In this document: in pieces, positions 47,989 through 58,925 of the stretch
Layout: each line of letters opens with the position of its first letter
How positions within the stretch are numbered: position 1 is the stretch's first letter
Assembly: GCF_025698545.1 (NCBI RefSeq)
Contig: NC_068567.1
Span: forward strand, 59,525,371 to 59,589,370
Direction of reading: 5' to 3'
Source of the DNA: Gossypium raimondii
Lineage: Eukaryota > Streptophyta > Magnoliopsida > Malvales > Malvaceae
DNA: 64,000 bases
Program-made: the position numbers and the translations under genes
The notes under the pieces: generated by a model
What the model was told of the DNA's origin: nothing
Databases searched by the model: none
What the model saw: the letters and a program-made list of their open reading frames with translations, nothing else

Positions 47989-48454
47989 CTGCAGATTAGC
48001 AAAAAAACAAAAATAAATGTTGTTATATGTGGTCTAAATTGGGCATTGTTAAATCAACCTATGGTGAGAAATTTATGCTCTAAGGATCATTTTTAAGCAT
48101 ATCCCTTTCCACTTCCAAATAATGCATCATTTTGAAATGATATGCCTCTTCATGTATCTAACTTTACCCTCATCTTGAGTTAAAAATAATTATCATTTTC
48201 ATCATTTGGATTATCATTTTCATATTTTAATCCCAAACCCAAAAAAAAATTAAAAATAAAGAAACAAAGAAAGGCATAAAACCCAAACCAACGCTACTTC
48301 ATTTTCAGATAAAACCCACCACTAATTCAGCACAAAAAACAAATGGGTATTCAATAGTATAAAAATATAGAACCAAAATGATAGCATACCATAAGCATTT
48401 TTCTAGAACAAGAAGAAACGAAAATGATAAAGAAGATAAAGAAGATGTCATACC

Positions 48455-48796
48455 TTAAGCCAAGACCCTGCGAAGAGGAAGATTTGAGCGAAACGAAACA
48501 ACAGCGTGTAATTTGCCTGAGAAGAGAAGATATGAGACGGACACAGCTAAGGAAAAACGGAAGAGATTATAAAGGATGAAGAAAGGAAGAAGTAGAATAA
48601 GGAAAGTTACCTGGATGAAGAAGGAGAAGGGATGAAGAACGGAAGGAAGAATGAGAAAGTAACCTGGTGAGAGTTGGAGATTACTCACTTGCCGATTCAA
48701 ACCGTCCGGAGATCTGAGACCGTCAAGTCGGAGAAAGATTTGGCACCTTCTGTTGATGTTGAGAGGGAGAGGGTCGGCTGGAGTCGATTTTGGCAA
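48455..48796 (-). other. Open stretch without recognisable product
   Basis: A 113-codon frame inside the Harbinger-like element, rich in Leu/Phe/Ser. I see no domain. It may be leader sequence of the captured or original transposon transcript. I do not propose a function. Confidence 0.15.
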
Positions 48797-49000
48797 GGGG
48801 AGGGTAAATGAGACACCGATTACCTAATCTTTGCTTTTGCAAGGGATTAGAAATCGGTGGTGAAGCAGGCAAAACGCGGAATCCGTCTGCAACGGATTAG
48901 GCCCGTATTAGGGTAATACAGCAAACCAAACGGTGGATTGAGTGAGGCCACCGATTCGGGGTGTAATGGATTAGCCATTACACCCAACCAAATAAGGTGC

Positions 49001-49107
49001 AAGTGTTAAGCTGTAAACAAATAACCCATAACTCAAATGGGAGAATAGTATCCACATCAATATTACGAGAAAACCCTAATATCTACTCGTCCTTTTCATC
49101 ATGGAAG
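49001..49107 (-). pseudogene. LINE remnant segment 3: RNase H
   Basis: On the minus strand it reads ILGFSRNIDVDTILPFELWV (G-F-S-R-N and E-L-W motifs), preceded by a stop codon. It connects in frame to segment 2 once the solo LTR and one GGAAG copy are removed. Confidence 0.7.
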
Positions 49108-51525
49108 TGTAACACTCCTTACTTGATCTGATTGTCGGATTAAGATATCGAAATGTCACATTCATTATCTGAGTAACTACAATAATATCATATCAATAAA
49201 ACATTCATAATGCATAAAGAATATGATTTTCTAGCTTGATTGAGCTTAAAACAAACTTTCGAAAGCTTTCTAAGTAGCCAAAACTCGACTCAAGACAAAA
49301 GGGTAAAGGCTCAAGCTATCGGGAGCTCGTAGCTATGTGACATAGCTTGTCACGACCTCGAGAAATTCCTCTTCATGACGTGACTATTTGGCTTGAGCTC
49401 GTCACGACTTCAACATCTCGATGTTGCGACGTCAAATCTGCAACTTCAAAACCTGCACCTTTTCCTCTCTAACCACATTAAACCACTTCCATAGGCTATA
49501 TCCCTTTCAAACAACCAATAACACATTGCCTATATACATTTATCAACTCTAGACATTACTCAAATCATCATGAAACAGCTTCAAACATATCTAAAATATA
49601 AAGTTTACAATGAAGATCATTAGCCAACAACTTCATCCTTTAGTTAATATATATAACATTCTAAATGAAATCCTATGTACATGCCAAATCTATATCCAAA
49701 ATTTGAAATAAAACTTCTTCTAAAGCTTGAGATCTAATGAGATGAGTTGGAGACGATTTTCACCTTAGCTTCAAAATGATCTTCACCTACGTGTTTCAAA
49801 GAAATACGTTAAGCTCACAAGAGCTTAGTAAGCATATTAAGAATCATACCATGCAATTAAAATTAATTTTTTACAAAATATGTATATATATAAATATACT
49901 ATTTCCATTTCATTCAATCACTATATTCAAATTTTGTTTCCATAATAACTTTATTGAAGCACCAATTCCACAAGTTTTAATTTACTTACCTATGCCACAT
50001 TACATTCACTTACCCTATAATGCTATTGCCCAATTGTAGACTTAGTAGAACACAATAGGATATATGAAAATATCAATAAGATGCACCGAAGTGCCACTAT
50101 TCTTCACACGGATGTGTGTATATCACTTTGCACCTAAGTGCCATTCACTTGTACCATAATACAGCTTTCACTTGCATCGCCACTATCACTTGCGCATTTA
50201 GTCACTTTCCTAATGGCATGCCATTTATATCTTACTAGTTCTCATTTTTTCTACATGGACATTTAAGCTATACAATTTATTTACATTTTCTCAACAAATG
50301 AAACAATTCAAACTTTATTATTTTTACAAATTAGTCCTTATTCATACAAGATCAATCATTCATCAAATTTCACTTAACATTTATTTTATCAACATTTAAC
50401 ATTTCACTTTAATACCTCATATCAATAGCTATTTCACTTATCTTACTTTTACACTCTTATAATTTAGTCCTTATTCATTAAATTCACTACACATACACTT
50501 TCCAATTCATAACAAAGTACAATTTCATATTCAAATAATTCCCTAAAATCAAATCATCAATTTCATATATAAATAAATCTCAAATAAAATGCTAAACCAA
50601 TTTGTAAAATTCTTGACATACTTATAACAAAAATTGCTTGAAAATGACCTCTTTCTTCCTTCCTTCACTCTTTTGCTATCTCCTTGCCCTTGTCACCCAC
50701 TTGGTATTCACTCTTCTTCTCTCTCTTCATTCACATAATACACATACACAACATTTACACATCAATACACTATTTACATATAACTTCCATGCATGTCAAA
50801 TGAGATGTTTATGAAATTTCTTAAGAAAAATATTGTCTTCCTTACCTTAACCTTTCCTAACCCGTAACTTCACTTTTCTCTTCAAGATGTATTTTTGCTA
50901 ATCCCACCAAAAACTAATCATGCCATGAAGTTTCTATTGTTATTTTACTAAAACCTATGGTGGAAATTTGAGTTTAAAGCTTGGAATAGGATAAAAATGG
51001 AGGAGGAAGACTAAAATGAAGAAAAAAATAAAACTTGATGAAGATGGGTAGGGAGACACGTGAGAGAGAAAATCTAAAAAAAGATAATAGCCTTTTTTCT
51101 CCTTTCTTCTACAACTTTCTTCCAAAACATCTTTCAATTTTTTTGTTAGAATAATTTAAAATAAAATCTAATCACCATCATTACAATCAAATGGTGCCCA
51201 TTCATTTTTAATCTCATCCACATTTCCATGTACTTTTATGGTCAAATTACACGCTAAGTCGTTGCTCTTTTTTCTCATTCATTTAATCTAGTCATTTCTT
51301 ATTTCTAAAATTTTTAAACTATGGTCTAACACTTCTCACACATTTATAATTTAGTCCTTTCCTTAAATTAATTTTCCTAAAGTCAAAAGTCTTTCTAATT
51401 ATTTATAATACCCAATTACTTTCTCTGCTAATATTAATAATTCTATTCTGTCTACTTCAGATATTTCAAACGTGTCAACTCGAATTGACACTGTTCACTT
51501 CTTAGGGAATGCCAGGGATGCTATA
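49108..51525 (+). mobile_element. Solo LTR 1 (Gypsy-type, plus orientation)
   Basis: It starts TGTAACACTCCTTACTTGAT and ends GGGATGCTATA, probably a mutated TGTTACA end. GGAAG is duplicated at 49103-49107 and 51526-51530. There is no internal region and no second LTR. The start aligns with the inverted start of the LTR at 52016-54059 (ATCTGATT, CACATTC words), so the two belong to one family in opposite orientation. Removal restores a continuous LINE reading (GRVFHDEKDE). Confidence 0.75.
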
Positions 51526-52015
51526 GGAAGACCCTTCCTCTTGAAGCCATCACTCTTGTCTTACTTAGCGTATTGTTAATGTTGAGTTTCACCACACGAC
51601 GTGGAGGTTTCAATCAAGTTTCAACCTGATAGGAAAAATGATAAGAAAAAGCAACACTTTTATCAGGGTCATTATAACACTCTGCCATACATAAGCTTCG
51701 CTGCACAACTCTTCTAAGGTCCAAGCCCTTATCCTAAAAAATAAACCAATTTCATTACTTCCAGATACAATAACAAGTTGTCACAAAACAACTCTCCCAA
51801 TTACCTTCCTTCCTCATAATATTATAGGGATTATGATGCCCCTTACTAGCCAAGAATCAAAATCAACATCAAAGAAAATGTTACTAACCATATTGGGCAC
51901 TAGTTGACCCCAAACATCTTTGACATTGAAACAATCCCGCATGGCATAAAGAGTAGTTTTAACACAAGAAGAGCAAATTGGGTAGATATCAACAGTTGTT
52001 ATAGCTCTCTTTAAG
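51526..52015 (-). pseudogene. LINE remnant segment 2: zinc-knuckle tail to RNase H start
   Basis: On the minus strand 52010-51880 reads ITTVDIYPICSSCVKTTLYA then MRDCFNVKDVWGQLVPNMVS, the C-x-x-C...H/R-x-x-x-C segment after the RT zinc-binding domain. Near 51620-51531 the reading PRRVVKLNINNTLSKTRVMA is the RNase H start, with the D-G-A replaced. Stops and shifts interrupt the middle. Confidence 0.65.
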
Positions 52016-54059
52016 TGTAACGACCCGATTTTAGTCGATTTTAAAAAAATGCGATTCTGAAGCCAAATTTCGTGAATTGAATGAGTGAAATTATTAATCG
52101 AAGAGTTAGCACATCTGGTATGAGATTATATTATTAGATTATCAAGTAATTAAAGTGAGAAAGTCGTTAGTTATAATATAAAGACTAAATTGTAAAAGTA
52201 TTATTACTATTGAGTTTTCATCTAGAAAAATGCAAGAGGGCTTATGTAGCAATTCAAATAAGGTCTTAGATGCAAATTTCCCATATTAGAAGTATAAGTT
52301 AGTGGTTAAGCTCAATCCTTACCATTAAATTCCACTAAGTTTTGTGACATGAAATCTTAGCCATTTATTTCTTATTAATTAAGGCTCATCAAGCTTAATT
52401 TCATCACTAAGAATATATATATATACACAAGTGAGTGGGAGAGAGAAGAGAGATTCAACTTTTATTTTTCTTTGCCTGTCCGTAGTTTGGAAGAAATGAG
52501 AGATTAAGCTAATCCATGTATTAGATTTCTTAATTTTCAAATGTTTATCAAGTTGCCATTAATGAGTTTTAGGAGATTTAAGCTTGATAATGATAAAATT
52601 ATGGATGATATGTTTAAATTATGTAAGGACCATGGTAGAATGTAGTAGGTAATGTTAGATTAAGGTAGAGATTTAGTTGAGCTATATAGTTAATTTTATG
52701 ACATTAGGGATCAAATTGGATAGAATGAAAGCTATTGGAAAATTATGATATAGATTGAAAGCTTCAGGTTCCTAATGAATAAATACAAAGTCATATTTAG
52801 ATTTGATCAGTAAAATAAAAAAATACGAAGTTTTCGAATATTAGGGCTGAGAGGGACAAAAAGGAATAAACTGAATCCATGAGTTATTGATTGTTTCTAT
52901 GAGTTTTATGTGAAATTGATATCATTTCCATAATTGGATTTATCGTATGTAGCTAAAGATAATGCCAAGACATCACGGGATAAGTGAAAGATGAAGGCTA
53001 TTGACGACTAGCCTTATTTTGGTTTGTGCTTTCATGATTCAATTTCAATACATAACTCATTAATGTTAATTTAAGTAAGGTAATGTTTAAGTTCTTTGTC
53101 TCGTGAGAGGTGAATATACCTGTGTTATGTTGAAATGGTGAATATGATGAAAATGTGATTCAATATATGATTGGTATGTCAAAGCATGATAACGATATGA
53201 ACATGATATGAAAATGCTATGTAATTAGTAAATGACATGTGAACTTGTATACATTGATATGATGAATTCTCTATTAAACAGTCTTAGATAGAGTTCGAGT
53301 ATAGTTGGCATACTATAAGATTAGTTATACAAGGATTTCTTTGGTTTATACCTATGAGGCATGGTGCAAATATTGCTTCAGGCGTATTGATGAGGTGTTA
53401 GGCACGCAATACTTCAATCTATATCGATGCGACACAGAGCGTATATTACTTCAGAATATAGATGATGCACTAGATGCAAATCATATTAGTGTGATGGTAG
53501 ATTGATCTATGTATCTATTTTGAGTACATGTTCGATTAACAAGAGCCACAAAATAATCTATGAATGATTGATTATCCATATTCATGTGTAAGTAGTTTTA
53601 CTTGGATAGATTAAAGGACTACAAAAACAAATGACATGAATGATAATATGTGAAAGATCTTTCGATTTGGATATTACAATATCTAAAGGTCGATGATGTT
53701 ATGATACAAGTCAAGCAATATGTCAACTGCTACAGTATCAGGGGCTTGTATCGGTATAAACTTGTACCGATACAAGTTAAGAAGACAAGTGTCCCTCCCC
53801 TATTTCAAGTTATTTTGACCCTTGGGACCCGAACTTGGTCCTAAACACCTCCGATCACCTAGAAACCATTTTAAAATGTTTCTAAATTGTTTTAAATGAC
53901 TTGAAAATATTTTTAATCAATGGAAATGATTTGATTTGAATGGATGATTGTTTGAACTACTTGATGAATGTGAAGTAGAAGTTAGTTCGAGTTGCTTCAC
54001 CAACGAATGTGGTATTTCAAATTTAGATCTGGTAATCAGATTAGGTGTGGGGTGTCACA
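52016..54059 (-). mobile_element. Solo LTR 2 (same family, minus orientation)
   Basis: The plus-strand borders are TGTAACGACC and GGGTGTCACA. TTAAG is duplicated at 52011-52015 and 54060-54064. On the minus strand it opens TGTGACACCCCACACCTAAT, parallel to solo LTR 1. Removing it with one TTAAG copy joins LLTNS-stop-CLKRAITTVD in one frame of the LINE. Confidence 0.8.
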
Positions 54060-54660
54060 TTAAGCACTAACTATTAGTTAATAAACAGCCTTGGGCTACC
54101 AGCCAAACGAATTGTCTTACACGTTGAGGTCCATGGATTTTCCAAATACAATTCCACTTATCATCTGTTAGTTTCCAAGAGTCACACATAACTCTATCAT
54201 ATGCCATTACCATCGAACAATTGCCATTGGTCGGGTCATGCCACAAACATAAATCAGGGTTGGCACCGTTAGAGGGAGGTGTCATAGTGGCAAGTTTGAT
54301 AGTTGTTTGATAGTTGATTTAAGGAACAAAACAACTCCAATTCTAACCACCTCTCGAAGCCACATAATCAGCCACACAACTAGAATTCTTCATTTCAAAA
54401 GGAATTGAGAAATGGCTTACCAAAGGTCCCATACCTGACACCTAGCTGTTTTCCCAAAACTTAAATACTCGACCATACCCTTACAACCTAATGAATACTA
54501 TCACATAGCACATCCCAAAATTTGGACAAAGACATCTAAACAAAAGAAGAAAATGATTTGGTCACAAACGTTGGACAACCAAATTCAAGTTTATACTTAC
54601 TCCTTAACATTTGAACTAATAAAGCATCCATGTTAGAAATAAGTTGAAAACCAAGCCCAA
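54060..54660 (-). pseudogene. LINE remnant segment 1: RT end and zinc-binding domain
   Basis: Minus-strand frames read DALLVQMLRSKYKLEFGCP near 54630-54570, then WDVLCDSIH. The 54067-54285 stretch reads CDSWKLTDDKWNCIWKIHGP and RVRQFVWLVAQGCLLTN, the zf-RVT domain of plant LINEs. Stops show it is dead. Confidence 0.7.
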
Positions 54661-55050
54661 TAAGAAAAAAAAAAAACTTAAAAATCACCCTTTTTTAATA
54701 ACAATAGATATTACTCTATAAATGTTGTCTTTTTATTTTTATTTTACTAGAATTGTGACCCTCTATGTCGAGGTTTTAAAATTTCTTTAATTAATATATA
54801 ATATATTTTAAAATATTTTTAATAAATTATAATTACTTGGTGTTAGTCTCTTTATTATGCCAAAATTTAGGATTTAAGCCCTACACTTTAATTTTGACAT
54901 AATTTGATCCCTTTAATTTTATAATACCATTAGTTATCCTAAATAACTTACACTTTTAATCGTGCCAATTAAAATAACATTGTGTATTTTTTTTAAAAAA
55001 TCACCACTTCTAACTAAATAATGGCTTAATCACTTTTTGACTAATCATAC
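54661..55050. other. Unassigned AT-rich DNA
   Basis: No feature was recognised. Confidence 0.35.
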
Positions 55051-55514
55051 TGTCAAAATATGATGTCGATAATGGCAAGAAAAGAGAGAAACATAGAACA
55101 CATAGATTTTATGTGGAAACCTTTTCGGGAAAAAAACCATGGGCATGGGAGAAGAAAATTCAATATGTCGAATTCGAATGATTACAAGGAGTATAAACTG
55201 CGTCTATTTATAGGTTTAGAAAACCTTATTCTAATCAACATCTAATAGAAGTAATGCAATAAGGTTGAAACACCTTATTCAAATCAATATCAAACAGAGG
55301 AAGTAAACTTCTATATAGATTCTTTTTGTGCAGCATGTACCGTACCGTACCGCGGGGGCCTCCGACCCCCGCACCACTGATTGCAAGCCCAGTCCAATAT
55401 CTTGCTTATTGGGGATCCACGATGGGCTACGGCCCTCGGCTTTTTTCCTCGTGGATCCCCCTATCTTGCCACATGTATTTTATTTTAATAAGAATTTGGG
55501 TCACAACTCTAACA
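55051..55514 (-). mobile_element. Solo LTR 3 (short, probably Copia-type)
   Basis: The plus-strand borders are TGTCAAAATATG and CTCTAACA, so on the minus strand it starts TGTTAGAGTTGTGACCC and ends TTTTGACA. CATAC is duplicated exactly at 55046-55050 and 55515-55519. Its 464 bases contain 'catagattttatgtggaaaccttttcggg', common in plant Copia LTRs, and a GC-rich hairpin at 55347-55375. Confidence 0.75.
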
Positions 55515-55594
55515 CATACTAACATAGTTTTTTTTTGTCGGAAAGAGTATGTTTAAGGAAAAACCACATCAACATTTTACTTGAAATTATTAAT

Positions 55595-57939
55595 TGTTGA
55601 CAGTAATTTTTTTGATAAAACGAGGTCGACTTGGATTTTAAAAATAAAAACGAATATGGGAGTTGCCACCAATCCTTTTTGATGAGCTGTGATCCGGCCA
55701 CCTTGAAAAGTGGTTGTTTTTAATAAACAATTTAACTTTATTAAAACAACGATTTTGGTTCATGAAATCTAGAAAAACAGGTTCGGGAGTCGGTTACGTA
55801 CAAGGAAGGATTAACACCCTCGTAACGCCCAAAATTGGTACCTAGTTGATTAATTAATGTCTTAGTGTCGAAGATTGAAAACTTTAAAGAGATTTTAAAT
55901 ACAATTTATTGAAATGTTTGAAAATTTTAAAGAAAAGGGCATATTTCACGTTAATCGAGAAAGAGACTTATATCTAGTAAGTTAGGACACAATGTCTTGA
56001 ATTCTCGATGCGCGAATGAATGCCAAAATTTACTTATTTAAAATGATATTTAATTATCTCGAGCTTAGAAAAGGGATCATGCCCAGTAAGTTAGGACACG
56101 ATCTTTTCTTAATTCCCGATATTATTTAAAAACTTGAGGAAAAAAAGGGATCATGCCCGGTAAGTTAGGACATGATCTTTTCTTAATTCCCAAGATCGTT
56201 TAAAACTTGAGGAAAAAAAGGGATCATGCCCAGTAAGTTAGGACACTATCTCTTCTTAATTCCCAATATCGTTTAAAACTTGAGTTTGAAAAGATTCGTG
56301 TATTTAGATTTATTGTGAAAATCGAAACCCAGTAAGTTAGGGTACGATCTTCTCGAATCTAAACACGAGATTTTGCTTATCCAAAAATCATAATTTATGC
56401 ATTGAATAAAATTAATCTAACACGAAATGGTAGAAATGAAACACGGTGTCAATATGCGTAATAAAACAAAAATGAATACGATGATGTAAAAATAATACGA
56501 GCAATAACAACGAAAATAAGACAAATAAAAGGACAAATCAATAACATACAAAATAATAAGCATATATATATATCGTGTACATAAATATATAAATTATAAG
56601 ATAAACAAAAATATATATAAGTATGTATATATATAAATTATATAAAAAATGTGTATGTATATTATAAAATGTATGCATGCCTATATATATATAACAAAAT
56701 TTTGGATTTAAAAAGGTGTAAACGAATAAATAATAATAATAAATGCTAATACAAAATTTATGATGATAGTATTAATAATATTTAAACAATTAATTTAGTA
56801 GTAAAATGACTACAATAACAGATTGAGGATTAAATTAAAAATAAACAAAGTTTTAGGGTCGAAATTAAAAAAAGAAAAGCACAAAAAGGACTAATTCACA
56901 ACGCTCGTAAAAGGAAAAGGACCGAAAAGGGAAATATTCCCTCGCTGATCAAACGGCGTCATTCCAGTAAGGCGAGTGTGCATGGTCTAAGGACCAAATT
57001 AAAACATAAGAAAAATTTTGTGGCCGAAATTGCAAATATATGAAAAAACTACATTGTAAGTGACTCAAAAGTGGAGGGACTGATTGCGAAATAGACCCTT
57101 CTGCAAAAACATACGGATCCTGCTAGCGGGTCGGGTCAGCTGGATCGGCTTTGGCCAAAATGATTCCGTTTTGGGCGTTTTGGAGCTGGGCCAAAACGGA
57201 ACCGTTTTACGCGCCTATAAAAGTAAAATTTTTTTCCAAAAACATAATTTCCCCCTTTCCAGAGAAAAAAACCGAAAATGCTCTCACTTCCCTCTTCTTC
57301 TCCGGCCAAGGGTCCGGTCATCGCCCGTCGCGTCGTCATGGGTCGTCACAATTGTGGCGCTTTGGTATACGAGATGAAAAAAAGCTTCCATTTTTACGCC
57401 GAATTGTCCTTCCAACACTCTGAACACTCCGACGTCGTCAAATAGGTAAAAAAATCTTTTTTTATTATTTAATGCTTCAAAAATAAAAATAAAGAAAAGA
57501 AAAAAACAATCACCTTTAAAAAAACTGACTTCTGCTTTTATTTTATTTCTCTTTGTTTTTTTGTGTTTTTTTAAAAAAACCCCGTTACAATGGTTTACAA
57601 TCAGTTTTTATACCGAAATACAAAATCCTATCTCTTCCCCCATTGTGCTGTGGTTTGCTTTCTCTTTATTGTTTGCGTTTAACTGATGCGGCAAGTGGGC
57701 AAGTGGCGGTGTCAGACGAAGCAGGTGGCGATGAGACATGCCGATGGTGGCAGCAGAAGGGTCTGAATACCCTAGGTGCGGCGCTGTGGCAATAGGGTCT
57801 GACTTGTTCTTTTTTCTGATTTGATGCTTTGGGCTGTTAGGGTTTGGGTAGTTGGGCTTGTATTTGTTGGGATGGTAGGTTAGTTTGAGGGGTTTAATTA
57901 TTTTGGGTTTTGGGCCCGGGTTAAAATTGGGCTTGTACA
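55595..57939 (-). mobile_element. 3' LTR of a Ty3/Gypsy element
   Basis: On the minus strand it starts TGTACAAGCCCAATTTTAAC and ends TTACTGTCAACA (TG...CA), 2345 bases. The purine-rich GAGCAGAGAGGTGCAGC just before it on the minus strand is a plausible polypurine tract. The TTAAT at 55590-55594 is one candidate target copy; the other would be outside the window. A direct repeat array lies inside. GC-rich open stretches at 57084-57420 are part of the LTR, not a gene. Confidence 0.7.
55975..56345. repeat. Direct repeats inside the Gypsy LTR
   Basis: Five copies of a unit with 'cagtaagttaggacacgatc' and 'ttcttaattccc' start near 55977, 56085, 56159, 56231 and 56330. The middle three are spaced 72-74 bases. 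Confidence 0.7.
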
Positions 57940-58160
57940 GCTGCACCTCTCTGCTCGTTGTCGTGTAACGAGAATATAGCAAAGACCAAAAAAGGTCAAT
58001 TTTACCCGATCTCACCAATTCTGGACTTGTTCTGGTGCTTCTTTTCTCCAAGTAGCTTCATTCCAGTCCACTGTGTCTTCTTGCGTCGATCTACTCCACT
58101 GCAACTTCAAAAAGAGATATGACTTGTGGCTTCAATCCACTCTGCTGTGACTTTAGGGGG
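57940..58160. other. Gypsy 3' region before the minisatellite
   Basis: Part of the element between pol and the 3' LTR. It has first diverged units of the 'tccactgcaacttc' repeat. Confidence 0.4.
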
Positions 58161-58164
58161 GTGA

Positions 58165-58925
58165 GGTTTGTGGTTTTAGTCTGTTCCATCTGTGCCAGGG
58201 AAATAAGGTTTGTCAGGGAAGTAAGATTCGCTGTTGTAGCTTCAATCTGTTCCACTGCAACGCCAGGCCAACAAGATTAGCCGTTGTAGCTTCAATCTGT
58301 GCCATGGAAGTAAGGTTCGTCAGGGGAGTAAGATTCGCTATTGTAGCTTCAATCTGTTCCACTGCAACGCCAGGGAGGTAAGATTCGCTGTCGTAGCTTC
58401 AATCTTTTTAACTACAATGTTGGGGAAGTAAGATTCACTGTTGTAGCTTCAATCTGTTCCACTGTACCGCCAGGAAAGTAAAATCCACTGTTGTAGCTTC
58501 AATCTTTTTAACTGCAATGTCGGGGAAGCAAGATTCGCCGTTGTGGCTTTAATCTATTCCACTACACCGCCAGGAAAATAATATCCGTTGTTGTAGCTTC
58601 AATCTTTTAAATTGCAATGTCGGGGAAGCAAGATTCACCGTTGTAGCTTCAATCTGTTCCACTACACCACCAGAAAAGTAAGATCCGCTGTTGTAGCTTC
58701 AATCTTTTAAATTGCAATGTCAGGGAAGCAAGATTCGCCTTTGTAGCTTCAATCTGTTCCACTACACCGCCTGGGAAGTAAGATTCGCCGTTGTGGCTTC
58801 AATCTTTTTAATTGCAATGTCGGGGAAGCAAGATTCATTGTTGTAGCTTCAATCTATTCTACTGCACCACCAGGGAAGTAAGATTCACCATTGTGGCTTT
58901 AATATTTTTAATTGCAACATCAGGG
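58165..58925. repeat. 50-bp minisatellite with alternating (100-bp) units
   Basis: Units of about 50 bases all contain TTGTAGCTTCAATCT. From 58320 onward two kinds alternate: one continues GTTCCACTGCACCGCCAGG, the other TTTTAATTGCAATGTCGGGG. Both end in 'aagtaagattcgcc'. The repeat order is therefore a 100-bp dimer, in about six rounds. It lies between the pol remnant and the 3' LTR of the Gypsy element. Confidence 0.85.

Larger units (their letters stand above)
45277..49000. mobile_element. Harbinger-like element carrying myosin exons
   Basis: The left end GGCACGTTTGGTTCGCTGTA and first 170 bases match, in reverse orientation, the right end of the 33251-39243 element. The right end read inward is GCACCTTATTTGGTTGGGTG. 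A 3-bp AAG flanks both sides (45274-45276 and 49001-49003). The host sequence on either side joins into one LINE RNase H domain, fixing the borders well. Inside are the AT-rich subterminal array (45440-46000) and a myosin gene fragment (47674-47988). No transposase was seen, so this is a non-autonomous, gene-fragment-carrying element. Confidence 0.75.

Noticed and set aside
57084..57420. GC-richer open frames suggesting a small gene
   Set aside because: The stretch lies within the 2.3-kb Gypsy LTR and shows no domain. The composition fits the LTR's promoter/leader part.
58165..58925. Regular repeats with spacer-like alternation, CRISPR-like at first sight
   Set aside because: The units are contiguous 50-base tandem repeats inside a plant retrotransposon, with no unique spacers and no cas genes.
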